Below, in pieces: positions 20,830 to 31,305 of a stretch of DNA of 64,000 nucleotides. A program made the position numbers and the translations under genes. Source of the DNA: Nothopassalora personata. Its lineage: Eukaryota > Ascomycota > Dothideomycetes > Mycosphaerellales > Mycosphaerellaceae. Position 1 is the first letter of the stretch; the number at the start of each line of letters is the position of its first letter. The stretch is taken from positions 4,464,001-4,528,000 of the forward strand of contig CM066292.1 of assembly GCA_033816765.1 (NCBI GenBank). The letters are read 5' to 3'. The notes beneath the pieces were generated by a model. That model searched no databases. It saw only the letters and a program-made list of their open reading frames with translations, and was not told the DNA's origin.

Positions 20830-21605
20830 GCTTGTCTCCTCGTCCTCGGCTGCCGGATGTACTGCAAATTCGCTAGGGCTGGGGACAGTGTGTTGTAACT
20901 CTAACCAGGTCTTGGTGCCGCTTGGGAACACTGTACCTTCACAGCATTCTCGTCCTTGCGAGTCCGATGGGGCAGGCGGTGGTCAAGGCGATGGTGACGA
21001 TGGTGACGAATGGATGACCTGCAGGAATGAATGCGATACGCGGCGAAGAGACTGAGACGACAACAGTGCCCGCGATGGGTTATGTGCGCCCGACGACGGG
21101 GAGTCGAGGTCATTCATCGCCGTCCGCATGTATTTTTCTGGCGCTGGCTCGGTGAGTTTGCGGGAGTGCTGTGTGCGTCTGGTCGGAGAACGTGGTGGGA
21201 TTGTGTGGTGGTTTCTTTCATGATGCTGTCGACCACGCGCATTCCGCCCATGCTCCACGACGCCTCGTCTCGGCTTGTGATTGGGCGAGCGGCCACTGCA
21301 GGACATCATCATACCCTTCGTTGAGCCTTCTCTCGTTCCTGCATTCAGACACACTGCACCTCTACGCGTCTGCCGCGGTCGCAGCAGGGCAAAATGTATA
21401 GCAGACGCTTATATGCCGTCTCCGAGCGCTCGCTTGTGATGGGTGAGGATACATTTCTCATCATTTTCCTACCCTCGTCTCCATCACTGCCATCGAATAG
21501 ACCCGACTCATCCGTACTCACTGACCCAAGACGGTTTGCACGGCACTGCCAAGTGGAGAACGTTCTCATACGCACGACGATCACGCGTGTGACCCTGGCC
21601 GCAGC
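20830..21605. other. Intergenic between the GT4 gene and a UDPGDH relic
   Basis: May contain a 5' exon of the GT4 gene: the minus frame starting at 21117 reads plausibly, but no splice pair that I tried joins it in phase. An overlapping plus-strand frame at 21394 runs into the dehydrogenase relic out of context. Confidence 0.35.
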
Positions 21606-22185
21606 ATGGATGACACTCCGCAGCCTGCTTTCTGGGCATCGCCAGACGTCGACATGTCTCCCGCCATCATGGCGAGTGTCTCTCAGCGGACACCGTCTCC
21701 CAGTCGTGCAGCCGGAGGGACCGGTCGAGATCGTCTCTGATCCTTACTCTGCTTGTGCAGACAGCAGTGCAGTGCTAGTACTGACTGACTGGGACATGTT
21801 CAAGAACATGAAGCCGATAATGCCATCGAAGCCAGCCGTCCAGGATGGCATGTATGGGAATGAGGTTCCACCTGACGCGATACGATTTCCAAGTCACGGC
21901 GTGAAGCCTGCAACGCCGGTCAAGACTTCCTCGCTGCCCGCAGCTATGGCCGAACAACTGATAGCAGAGCCCACCTGCCCTGCTGACTGCAGCGAATGTA
22001 CAGAAGCCAGGGCTTCTGGACAAGCCGTCGAGAGAGATGTCACTACACCATTGGACTGGTCCGCCATCTCGCAGTCTGTTAGGGAGCCTCGATGGGTGTT
22101 CGATGGACGAGGGGTTCTTGACTTCCACACCATGACCAGTCTTGGTTTCCGCCTCGAGACGCTGGGCCGAGCGAGCATGTACTGA
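21606..22185 (+). pseudogene. UDP-glucose 6-dehydrogenase relic, middle deleted
   Basis: The last 155 codons (about 21716-22185) match the C-terminal domain of UDP-glucose dehydrogenases: PEGPVEIVSDPYSACADSSAVLVLTDWDMFKN (the UDP-binding domain start), and later PLDWSAISQSV, WVFDGRGVLD and SLGFRLETLGR, the family's ending. A different frame from ATG 21606 encodes an N-terminus like that of fungal members (MDDTPQPAFWASP plus Ser/Pro-rich residues). The NAD-binding and central domains, some 400 residues with the catalytic Cys, are absent, and the two ends are out of frame. So this is inferred to be an internal deletion product. The enzyme would otherwise oxidise UDP-glucose to UDP-glucuronate. 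Confidence 0.7.
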
Positions 22186-22521
22186 GCGCGATCGCTTCAA
22201 TCCCCAGTACCGAGGTCAGCATGGGAAGGGGTCTGCTCGCCTACGTGGCTAGAGCTTCTGCTTATGTATTCGCTATGAATCACAATATGTCGCTCAGCCA
22301 TCTGACAAGGCTCGCAAGACTTCTCGAAGCTTAAATGAGCAGGAGTGTTGGGTAAAGAGCTTGTCAGAAATGCAGCTTGAGCTACTACATGCCAGCGGTA
22401 AAACGCAAAATGCGACAAAGCTGTACGTCACACACACACACACACCTATTTAATGCAGCGCCCTCACGCATGAGCGCACAGAGTCTCCACTAGCGAGATA
22501 CCGGCTCATTACATCATCATC
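22186..22521. other. Intergenic with a short CA microsatellite
   Basis: A CACACA run of about 9 units sits at 22428-22445, followed by an AT-rich CTATTTAAT box about 75 bp before the next gene. No coding signal. Confidence 0.5.
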
Positions 22522-23208
22522 ATGAACTACGACTGGCCCAAAATCCTGGCCATGACGGGTCTCTTTCTTGGACCGATACTCGCGGTGGTATCTGTTATCG
22601 GCAGATTCCTTACACGCAAACACCGACTGCTGCTCAACTTACTCTTCGTACCGGCTCTGTGCGTCCCTGTCGCTCTCCTCATACTCGACCCTAAGCGTGC
22701 GCGAGCGTCTGGTTACGACCAACACGTGGGTTCCACAGTAAAGGCAGGTCGTTGGCCACCTGGAGAAGGCGAGAAGCGTCCAGATCGCCACACGATAGCC
22801 TGGACGGCACTGTTGCTCGTGTACTGGACAGTCATCGTGATGGTCATGCTCTTCGAGATGCACATTCTCCTCTATAAGGCGAAGCGGAGAGTGGATGCAA
22901 GGAGAAGCCGTCTTTGGATCATTGGCCTTGGGGTGTTGAGTACTGGCGTGACTGGAGGCTGGATCATGATCAGCAATGCGGTGGCGAACTCGCGCTCCGG
23001 CTCGATGGCTATACGCTTTGAACATGGATCTTGGACTGCAGTTTGGGCTAATGCTGCGCTGTATCTGGCTTGCTGGATTGGGATGATCTGTGTTCTGGTC
23101 ATACCAGTGGTGAAGCTGCAGGACCTGATGTATCGAGACGCCCGACTTGAAGATGGCAGTGTGCCGACTTTCACGGAGAACGATAAGCTCCTAGGGAACG
23201 AGCATTGA
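22522..23208 (+). CDS. Multi-pass membrane protein of unknown function
   Basis: 228 aa, intronless. Five hydrophobic segments: about 10-28 (MTGLFLGPILAVVSVIG), 36-55 (LLNLLFVPALCVPVALLIL), 93-117 (AWTALLLVYWTVIVMVMLF), 130-150 (WIIGLGVLSTGVTGGWIMI) and 175-200 (WANAALYLACWIGMICVLVIPVV), with a charged tail. Basic residues next to segments are as expected for a folded membrane protein. No known family is recognised. Confidence 0.6.
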   Translation: MNYDWPKILAMTGLFLGPILAVVSVIGRFLTRKHRLLLNLLFVPALCVPVALLILDPKRARASGYDQHVGSTVKAGRWPPGEGEKRPDRHTIAWTALLLVYWTVIVMVMLFEMHILLYKAKRRVDARRSRLWIIGLGVLSTGVTGGWIMISNAVANSRSGSMAIRFEHGSWTAVWANAALYLACWIGMICVLVIPVVKLQDLMYRDARLEDGSVPTFTENDKLLGNEH

Positions 23209-23439
23209 GACTATCATAGGGCTCTGCTTGCCGAGCAGGAACTCCATCGATACGGTGATCGATTATCTACCTTCACGATCAGATCGCCGGCCAGCCAGCG
23301 CCGACAGTGTCATAATCCAAGGTCGCGCAGACATGAAGCTCGCCATCAACGTCCTTTGTCTGTCCAAGAGCTGCTTCGTCGACGTGAAATCCACGGAGGC
23401 AGACGTCGCAGCCATGCTTCATGTTAGCTAACTCTGAGG

Positions 23440-24056
23440 ATGTCACCTTGCGAAAACTACTTATTACCTCTATCACCCTTCAGCAAGTATCTTCTGACAC
23501 ATCCTCGAGCCCTCAATGCTCCCGCGCACCTGCGCTACAACGTGTTGCAGCCCTCAGTACCTGCGGAGAACCAGCGATCATTGCTCCTTGTCGCACCCCG
23601 GGTTCCTATCGAGTCAATCTTCTTCGCGAAAACCCAGACCTTCATTTCCCTGCAGGCCCTCTGGTGCCTGTTATCACCTGGATACTTCGACTTCCGCAGC
23701 CGACTCCACAAGATTGGTCGCTTGATTACTTTCAGAAGGTGCATCGGAAGCGCCGGATTGATGCTTGCAGCCTGCCTCGAGCTCTGCGTTCTCTTAACCA
23801 GCGTCACGTAATAAAGCAGGCTGGCCGAGACTACGGTACTATCGCAGTCACAGGAAAAGCGAGACACGCAACGCTCAGAACGGTACTCGCGTACTGGATT
23901 GCTTCCCGATTTCGCCTTGGGGCGCATCTGTTTCTCGTGCTTGCGGAGTTGGTACCTTGCTACGTGGCGATGAGACAGGGTGCAAAGCCTGATGAGGGGG
24001 CGAGAGAAGCACTTATCAACGAGGAAGAGAGGACGCCGTTGTTAGAAGAGATGTAG
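23440..24056 (+). CDS. Small membrane protein, two-exon model, unknown
   Basis: Proposed exons 23440-23807 and 23879-24056 (181 aa), intron with GTAATA donor and CTCAG acceptor that keeps frame. The join brings together two hydrophobic helices, GSAGLMLAACLELCVLLTS from exon 1 and LGAHLFLVLAELVPCYVAM from exon 2, followed by an acidic tail ending ERTPLLEEM, a dileucine-like ending. The alternative is one uninterrupted 211-aa frame from 23421, but its first 130 residues look random. No family recognised. Confidence 0.4.
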
Positions 24057-24510
24057 GCTAAGCTTGGAAAGATCTACTGCACGTGCCTTTCTACAAGCCG
24101 AGATGCACATTCGCATGTAGAGCAAGAGGGCAAGAGGCAGTGTACTGTGAGCTTTGGTATGCAACGATGCAATCTATATCGAGTACAATGCTCGATTGCT
24201 GAACCCTCTAGAGGCTCTTCAGTGTACTTTACAAGAGCACCGTCAGCTCATATTTCGTTGACCCAATCGCCTGCTGGTAAGCAGGAAAGCCCGGTGCCAA
24301 GTGTAGAGATACTGGCAAACATCTAGCCACTCACAGCCATACAGAAAAAGATGTAGCTCACGCTTACCGTATCGTTGCGCCTGAGCTGTCGTCTGCACCG
24401 TGCAAATTTTTCTTACTCCATCCTCCTCGTAACAGCCCGATCGAACGAACATTGTTCGCACCACGATACATGACTATCCTCAATCTCAGTCTTGTTGTAA
24501 AACGTTCACC
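24057..24510. other. Intergenic, no gene seen
   Basis: Upstream of the 24511 membrane protein gene. Nothing recognisable beyond a GCAAGAGG-type block near 24120-24140. Confidence 0.45.
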
Positions 24511-25350
24511 ATGGAAGACACCCAAGCTGGCCTCCTCTTCGCGCTGCTAGGGAATATCCTCTTTCTCGGCCCCCTCGTAGGAGGCTTGAGCATGAAGCGG
24601 ACAAAGAGCACGGAACGAATGATGCCCTGGATCCTCGCGCTCATCTCGATAAGCATCCTGACTGGATTATGCTGTATCGTATACTCTGTCTACCTCAATC
24701 CGGATCCAGCGTACAGTCTGGGAATTTTACAGCCGATGGAAGCAGGGTTCGGTACGGGACACTACCGCCTGAAGTCGTTGTTATTCGCGGCCAGCTTCTC
24801 GCTCATGTTCGTCTGGTTCACGACCGTCGCTACTGCAGTTGGTCACCTGGTCGATGCTCTGCCACCTACGAGAGCGGCGCTCGCTCAGTTAGCCACTACG
24901 ATGACGGTTGCGATTGGCCAAATCTGGGCATTCTTCAATTCTTACGATGACTATCTGGCCGTGGCATCCATGTCGAACAGACTGGCTACGGACTTCAGCA
25001 GTGCGCAGGCTTCATCGTTGGTTGCCTCAATCATGCCGTATGCATATCCAGTTATTGTCAGCGCCGTACCAGGAGGACTCTGCATCTGTAAGACGACAGG
25101 GCAGAGTAAGCTCCTCTCGAGCAGCTTGCCCTTGTTCTTCTGGTCAATCTTGATTGCGAGCTTGCTTGCGTTATGTGAGGCCACGACACATCTGGAAACA
25201 ATGCAAGGCGTGTCCTCTTCTGTGTTGATGCTGCATGCATCCCGGTCTGGACTGTCAGGCGGTAGTACGACAATAGACTACTCCACGGAAATCATCGACG
25301 AGGTGTTGCTATCTGTTAGCGGCTTGAGTTATGTGGTCATGGTCATGTAG
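24511..25350 (+). CDS. Multi-pass membrane protein of unknown function
   Basis: 279 aa, intronless. About six hydrophobic segments: 8-25, 40-65 (ILALISISILTGLCCIVYSVY), 88-112 (LFAASFSLMFVWFTTVATAVG), 128-143, 172-190 (SIMPYAYPVIVSAVPGGL) and 205-225 (LFFWSILIASLLALC). The last 50 residues are polar with Ser/Gly. No family or conserved motif recognised; it closes the membrane-protein run begun at 17 kb. Confidence 0.6.
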   Translation: MEDTQAGLLFALLGNILFLGPLVGGLSMKRTKSTERMMPWILALISISILTGLCCIVYSVYLNPDPAYSLGILQPMEAGFGTGHYRLKSLLFAASFSLMFVWFTTVATAVGHLVDALPPTRAALAQLATTMTVAIGQIWAFFNSYDDYLAVASMSNRLATDFSSAQASSLVASIMPYAYPVIVSAVPGGLCICKTTGQSKLLSSSLPLFFWSILIASLLALCEATTHLETMQGVSSSVLMLHASRSGLSGGSTTIDYSTEIIDEVLLSVSGLSYVVMVM

Positions 25351-25639
25351 TTCAGAACTCAATTTGTCTGATGGACTTCGTGCGACGCCTGTATCGAATC
25401 ATTCCTGGTTACGACATTGTGGTGCCCGCCAGTATATGGAAAACTTTCGTATACCATGCTGCTCGTGATTATGTACATGAAGCGGAGGAGGAAAAAATTG
25501 TTTGTTGTTCGATTCCAGTACGTTAGCTAGCGGCGGGTGCTTCCTATTGGCCGCTCTGCCGAGCGCGTCACTCTCCAAAAGTTCCACTGCGAACTAAGAA
25601 GTTGATTAATCTTGCGATCGACGTCGACACAACAGCACC

Positions 25640-26881
25640 ATGGCCCATCAGACTGAGCTCGAAGCGCCTCGTGCGCTGTACGAAGATACCACCGCTCCAT
25701 CCACGGAGCTTACGAAGACCGACGGCACAGTAGCACAGAAACCGAAGAAAACCAAGATCGTCAAGCGGAAGCGCCGACCAGCTCGCCCTCAACAAGATCC
25801 GTCCACCTTCAAGACAGAGCCGCCACCGCAGACCGGCACCATCTTCAACATCTGGTACAACAAGTGGTCTGGAGGTGACCGCGAAGACGCGATATCGTCA
25901 AAACACCAGGCCAAAGGACGCTGCAATATCGCGCTGGACAGTGGATACACCCGCGCCGACAAGGTGCCCGGCTCATACTTCTGTCTGTTCTTCGCACGTG
26001 GCTTGTGTCCGAAAGGCCAAGACTGCGAATACCTGCACCGACTACCGAACAGCAGAATAGGCAAGGAAGGTGGACTCGGCGACATTTTCCCCAGCAACGT
26101 CGACTGCTTCGGCCGCGACAAGTTCAGCGACTACCGAGACGACATGGGCGGTGTGGGATCCTTCATGCGACAAAATCGAACGCTTTACGTTGGCAGGATT
26201 CACGTCACAGACGACATCGAAGAGGTCGTCGCACGACATTTCCAGGAATGGGGACAGGTTGAGCGGACACGAGTACTGCCAAGTCGAGGAGTTGCATTCG
26301 TCACATATGTACACCTCGCAAATAGCGAGTTTGCGAAAGAGGCCATGGCACACCAGAGCTTGGATCATAACGAGACACTGAATGTAAGGTGGGCCACGGT
26401 GGATCCAAACCCCCAGGCGCAGAAGCGAGAGGCGGCAAAGATTGAGGAGCAAGCGGCTGAGGCGATTCGACGCGCACTTCCAGCAAGCTATGTTGCAGAA
26501 CTGGAAGGGAGAAAGTACGAAGGCGCGGATCCCGAAGAGGAGCGCAAGCGGAGAAAGATCGAAGGAAGCTTCGGGCTGAAGGGATATGATGCACCAGATC
26601 ATGTGTGGTACGCGGCAGAGAAGGCAAGGATCGAGGGGGGAGAACAGTCAAAGATGCTCGAAAGTGGAGGGACGGAGGAGGACGACGAGGATGGACCACT
26701 GCTTATCGGTAACGGCAACGCATCAGCACAACAACCTGCGGCCAGTAATGGTCTATTGGGCCCATCCACACTAGCCGCACTACAAGGCTTTAAAGCCAGC
26801 TCGAACGGCGAGAAGAAGGCGCCGGACAAGCCAGCAGGGCCACTCGTGGGCTACGGAAGCGATAGCGAGGATGATGACTGA
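25640..26881 (+). CDS. CWC2: Pre-mRNA-splicing factor Cwc2
   Basis: 413 aa, intronless. Cwc2 is a Prp19-associated component of the activated spliceosome that contacts U6 and the intron. Visible: an N-terminal basic region with VKRKRRPARP; the Torus domain with its CCCH zinc finger, C-x-IALDSGYTRADKVPGSYFC (about 94-115) then RGLCPKGQDCEYLH; an RRM (about 175-250) with RNP motifs TLYVGRI and GVAFVTYV; a helical PASYVAEL segment, and a low-complexity C-terminus ending in acidic residues. Length and domain order match fungal Cwc2. Confidence 0.95.
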   Translation: MAHQTELEAPRALYEDTTAPSTELTKTDGTVAQKPKKTKIVKRKRRPARPQQDPSTFKTEPPPQTGTIFNIWYNKWSGGDREDAISSKHQAKGRCNIALDSGYTRADKVPGSYFCLFFARGLCPKGQDCEYLHRLPNSRIGKEGGLGDIFPSNVDCFGRDKFSDYRDDMGGVGSFMRQNRTLYVGRIHVTDDIEEVVARHFQEWGQVERTRVLPSRGVAFVTYVHLANSEFAKEAMAHQSLDHNETLNVRWATVDPNPQAQKREAAKIEEQAAEAIRRALPASYVAELEGRKYEGADPEEERKRRKIEGSFGLKGYDAPDHVWYAAEKARIEGGEQSKMLESGGTEEDDEDGPLLIGNGNASAQQPAASNGLLGPSTLAALQGFKASSNGEKKAPDKPAGPLVGYGSDSEDDD

Positions 26882-27011
26882 AGCGAGTGGGACAGACGAA
26901 GAACGCTAAGCACATTGGAAGTATCCCGACCTAGCTTGATCTCACAGCGCAGCGACCTGAGCAACTCCCTGTCGGACAGCAGCGGCTGGACTACTGCGGA
27001 GTACGACTTTC

Positions 27012-28810
27012 TCACGAGCGACTCTGTCTTACAAAAGCAGCAATACGCTCATTCATGAACATTGCGATATCATTCAGACCCTCCTCGGTCGTCTCAGTAC
27101 CACCGACGGGGAAGAAGGAGAAGCCATGCGGAGCACCTGGGTACACCTGCAGAAGATAGTCAGACCAGTGTTGAGATCAAGCATCAGCGTGAGAACCAAG
27201 CTCGCCGAGCGAATGTATATGCATACTTTCAAAATGCTCTCAGCGCCACTCATTGCCCACTTCGCAGACATCATGACACTGTCATCTAGCAATGGATCCA
27301 GTGTGCCGCAGGTGAACAGCGCTGGCGGTAACTATGTCTCCACGTCAGCTTCTACAGAATCCATGCCCCTGAGACGAGACCCCACTCACCTTCAACTTGT
27401 TCAGGTTCATGAAAAGTGGACTTATCATCGGATCGCGCTTCTGCTCTTGTGTCATGTTCGGGAGGTATGCTTCCGTATATCTATTAGCCAAGATCAGCTC
27501 GAACTCCACAAGACAGAGGTGAGGGAACGAATGAACTTTATCATGATATTCACATCCAACACCAACGGCAGATCAAAATGCCACGCCTGAGGCAGGAACC
27601 CCGAGATGTCGTACGCTCCAAAGTTCAGTACCAATCCTATCAATAAGTAAGCTGATATACCACTCCATCCTCGCAGAAAGACAACACTTACCCTTGAACC
27701 CGAACTCAGGCCTTGCTTCAAGCAAATGATAACAAGTACAAACACTCAAATGCGCGCCCGCACTATCTCCTCCCATAAACAAGAGCGGGACACCATAGTC
27801 CTTCTGCCCGTTATCGATGAGATACTCGGCCGCGTCGAAGCAGTCTTCGTTACCTGCGGGGTAAGGGTGTTCGGGAGCGAGACGGTAGCCGATGGAAATC
27901 ACTGTGAGGGAGGAGGAGGTGGCGTAGCGTTGGAGCATTAGGTCTTGGAATTGTTCGGATTGGAGGACCCAGCCGCCGCCGTGGATGTGGAGGAAGAGGC
28001 CCTAGGAATCGGGGTTTAGTGGAGAGTTATGAAGGGAGGAGAGCGGGGAAATAAATGAGGCGATGGGCGCGAAAGGTCATGTGGAGGTTTGTGGCGAAAA
28101 GCAAAAGAATCGTCTTCGCTCGAATGGTCGCTTCGAGTGTTTCATCCGAGGGGAGATATCTTATGAGGTCTCTACCAGGTGAACCATGCGGCTCATGTCA
28201 TGATGCGGTTGAATCAGACCGCTAGACCATTGAGTCATACCAGCGGAGACAATCGTCATAAGCGCTGGACTACCGACTCAACATGATGCTTGCGCAGGCT
28301 CGAAAAACATGTCATAGCAGCCTTGACTATACGCAAACAGGAGACACATACATACCTTCGACTTCCCATGCTCCGGCCCAAACGTCCTCGTGGGTATATC
28401 TCGCCCAACTTCCCGCGAGGGGATCTTGCCGTTCGTCCCAGACTCGAGGACAACAGGTTTGGGTATGCTATGGAAGCATCAGCCGTTGTTCGTGTAGCGA
28501 TCCGAGAAACGTTGGAACGTGCTCACGGCGTTTCTCCATCCCATCTCATCTGTCTGTACTTCTCCGCGCCGACCTGTGAACATCATCAGGTCAGCGAATA
28601 GTCCCCACATCGATATTGCAGATGTGATCGATGAGCAGCGGCCTTCGACCCCTGGTTTCGGTGATCGCAGGTGATTGTACGGACCTCATACCACCTCGGG
28701 CCATTGTTCATGATCTTCATTAACCCATCGTTCAAGTCTTTCGTCTTTGGGGAGATGTTGCTTGGGTCGAACTTGCTATAGTTTAGCTTCAGGTCGGATT
28801 CGAGCGGCAT
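27012..28810 (-). CDS. Alpha/beta hydrolase fold-3 (HSL-like) esterase/lipase, 8 exons
   Basis: About 343 aa. Exons (descending): 28810-28685, 28573-28527, 28467-28356, 28001-27692, 27636-27554, 27503-27390, 27331-27227, 27146-27012; every junction keeps frame with GT...AG ends. Hormone-sensitive-lipase-type hydrolases cleave esters with a Ser-Asp-His triad. Visible: the oxyanion motif HIHGGGW, GYRLAPEHPYPAG, the nucleophile elbow GGDSAGAHL, the acid region in CGTLDPLLDD, and the catalytic His in YPGAPHGF. The intron 28002-28355 is 354 nt, far longer than its neighbours, and the region includes a tRNA-like stretch. The exon 27554/27503 junction (GTGAAT donor) is the least certain. Confidence 0.85.
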
Positions 28811-29176
28811 GATGATGATCTTAAGAAGCGGCGAGAGCTTATGATACGGGAGACGTAAATGCGAAGGCGGTAGTGTTGAAGCAAGTGAGGTCGGAGTCAG
28901 CACCGAGCGTCTCCATCTGTTCAAAAGAGGAGGGTGCGGGGCCTTGTGAGCCCGAGGTCGGACGGCATGTCTGTCCTATGCTTGTGAGATGGGAGTCAGA
29001 GATGAAACAAGATGTTTTGGCGAGTGACTTTCCAATGAGTGTCTTCATGATGATATGGCACTGTGTAGCTAACGATACTGTACAGAAGCAATTCGTTCAG
29101 GATATCCCTCGTTACTCAACTATAATCCTGATCTTCTCTCTTCAAGCAATGACATATCTTGCATCGCAACCACGAC
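28811..29176. other. Intergenic, no gene seen
   Basis: Between the hydrolase start and the 3' end of the STE3 receptor, both on the minus strand. No coding signal. Confidence 0.45.
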
Positions 29177-30696
29177 CTAAACACCCTCATACCCCTTCGG
29201 AGGCAGCGTCTCCGCAGTCTCGCTGGCCTGCCTGAACTCCTTCTGCACCAGCACGTCCTGTCCACCCATGCTCATGGTACGAAAGTGCGAAGTGGCGGTC
29301 GGCGACATGGGTTCGGCGGATACGCTGGAGTGGATGTGGGTGTTCATGTTGCTCATAACGAATGGGTCGTTGCTGCATGACGACGACGGCTTGTTTTTGC
29401 CGAAGAGTCGGGTGCATGACCTCGATCCCTTCTTTATCGATGTTGCCATGTTGCGAAGCCGACGCGTTTCCGGCCCGTCCTCCTTGACGCTCTCGAAGAA
29501 AGCCATGCTCTTGGGGCTGTCGCCATAAGTTGTCGTGGGGGATGTGCTGACGGTGTTGGTGGTCGAGGTCATATCGGACTCCTTGCGACCCATCATCATC
29601 TTCGCCTTGCTGCTGATTGAGCCGATGACTGCGCCAATGGAGCTCTTGCGCGTGTTGGCTGGGTCCAGGGCAGGGAAGATGCGGCCGAATCCCATGGCTA
29701 GCAGTGCAGTGCGGTAAGCGCGAACGGCATCGTTGCCGAAGCCGAAGAAGCAAAACATAAGGAAACCGCCGCAGATCCAGATGTACCGGTTGAAATCGAC
29801 CCTGCCACCACTACTTATGAAGAGGGCACTATCCCACTTGTAATCGGTCGGGTGGTGCGTCTTCTTCCAGCTGTATGCTTTGAGTCTCGGCAGTGAGTTT
29901 TGATACGCCAAGAACGTCCAGGCTGGCAGCAGGCCAGCGATGACAATTGTGCAAAGCAGGTACAACCGAAGGAACCTAGACTTGGTGGTGCTGCTGTTTG
30001 CCAGGATCGAGTTGAAAGAGCGGCGGTATCTGACGAGCCGGACACATATGAGGACTGATTAAGTCAGCAAGGGTAGGCTTATTTTGAGCGGGATCACTCA
30101 CCAGAGTAGCAGGCGGCCACTACGACCCACAACAGTGGTGGCAAGACGATGAGAAGAAAACCCAACCACGAACCATCCGAAGTCGGTACGCACCCGCCGA
30201 TACTAACGATCTTGATGCGCCGCTCCTGTACAATGTAGTGGAAGGGAATCTGTAGTGCTGGAATGAGAAAGCAGCAGATGCTGTCAATAACATAGCCACG
30301 TCTCTTCTGCGCAGTGGTCTGCATGACTGCAGCTCGGCTGGTGTCCATGACGTTGGCGAGGTGTCGAAGGACGCATGTTATCGTAGCTGGGAACAGCACG
30401 TTGAGCACGAGGTCCAGCTTGACGCCTATGTCGCAGAAGCCCATGCCATTGTACCAGTTATCAAAGTTGTCGTGCGACCAGATGATGGCGTTCAGGGCCA
30501 GATAGAGGTTTGACCAGATAGTTGCGGCGGTCATTGCAGTCATGGCGAGGTTTCGATGTCGCCAGTGCTGGTGGGCGGTTGGGATATTGATCAGAGCCAC
30601 TATGATGCCGCAAACCGCCAGTCCAATGGCCTGCGGATACGGCGAGTCCATGTGGTTGTTCTCTTGTATATTCGTGGGACCGGTCGAGGCATCCAT
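29177..30696 (-). CDS. STE3: STE3-type mating pheromone receptor (a-factor receptor)
   Basis: 490 aa from exons 30696-30102 and 30054-29177; the 47-nt intron has GTGAGT and ATCAG ends and joins ACYSGE-side to VLICVRLVRYRRSF in frame. GPCR for the lipopeptide mating pheromone; couples to the heterotrimeric G protein and MAPK mating pathway at the plasma membrane. Visible: TM1 near 24-40 (AIGLAVCGIIVALINIP), the signature WSNLYLALNAIIWSHDN, and DIGVKLDLVLNVLFPATITCVLRHLANVMD (TM3), TM4 and TM5 (FLLIVLPPLLWVVVAACY), later ICGGFLMFCFFGFGNDAV (TM7). The Ser/Thr-rich 190-residue tail suits phosphorylation. The frame continues upstream of the ATG for eight codons to a TGA that ends another membrane ORF. 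Confidence 0.92.
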
Positions 30697-30720
30697 AATG
30701 CACAGCAGCTGCTGGCCGAC

Positions 30721-31038
30721 TCAGTCGACCAGAATGTCGGTGATGTTAATGGCCGGCGCTGAGAAGTTTGCTGAATTGCTGGCTCCAAGCCTCAAGGGTG
30801 GTGGATCGTCGTCGATTGCAAGCAGCTGGTCGCGTATCTGCAAAGCCGCTATGACGGCCAGAATGATGGCAACAAGAAGGCAAGTAAAGGTCGTAGTCCT
30901 GCAGAAGGTTGAGAGGAGTCTGACAGGGCTTCTTAAGGTTGATTTGGCGGTATTGAGCAGGATGAATAGGAGTATCAACGCGTCAATAGCAATGAACGTC
31001 AATAGGATGTCGTCTTCAGCAAGCAGAGACGTGAGCAT
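30721..31038 (-). CDS. 105-aa two-helix membrane ORF just upstream of STE3
   Basis: Starts at ATG 31038 and ends at TGA 30723-30721, only 24 nt before the STE3 ATG and in the same reading frame (342 nt between ATGs). Two strongly hydrophobic helices, ILLTFIAIDALILLFILL (about 11-28) and FTCLLVAIILAVIAAL (about 50-66), separated by a basic loop, look like real membrane protein. It may be a separate small gene, an upstream ORF on the STE3 mRNA, or an N-terminal part of a formerly longer receptor closed by one nonsense change (CGA to TGA would suffice). No homologue recognised. Confidence 0.4.
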   Translation of the reverse strand: MLTSLLAEDDILLTFIAIDALILLFILLNTAKSTLRSPVRLLSTFCRTTTFTCLLVAIILAVIAALQIRDQLLAIDDDPPPLRLGASNSANFSAPAINITDILVD

Positions 31039-31305
31039 GACCGTTGGATAGCGCGAGCGCCATGGAGCAGGATCGTGTAGGCCAGAGCGACATGGTCAAT
31101 CTTACAGAAGTGCCTACGCGCCGTAACGTGGCTGTGGTGTGCGATGCAGCTGAACCCGTTCCGTCCTCCTTTGAACATATGCTTGTCTGGAGCCGTTGGA
31201 GGCGCTGGCCGAAAGTAGTTCTCAATAGGCTTCGTCAATAGCGAATTTGAGACGGCCATTGACGGCGAGGCAGCCACGGACCAGGCCGAGCCTCGTGATA
31301 TCAGA

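Noticed and set aside
28185..28270. Possible tRNA gene (minus strand)
   Set aside because: A-box match only; the anticodon arm would need an 8-nt loop, and no good B box or seven-pair acceptor stem can be drawn.
29177..31038. Mating-type locus
   Set aside because: STE3 is a pheromone receptor; no MAT1-1 alpha-box or MAT1-2 HMG gene, and no APN2 or SLA2 neighbour is present.
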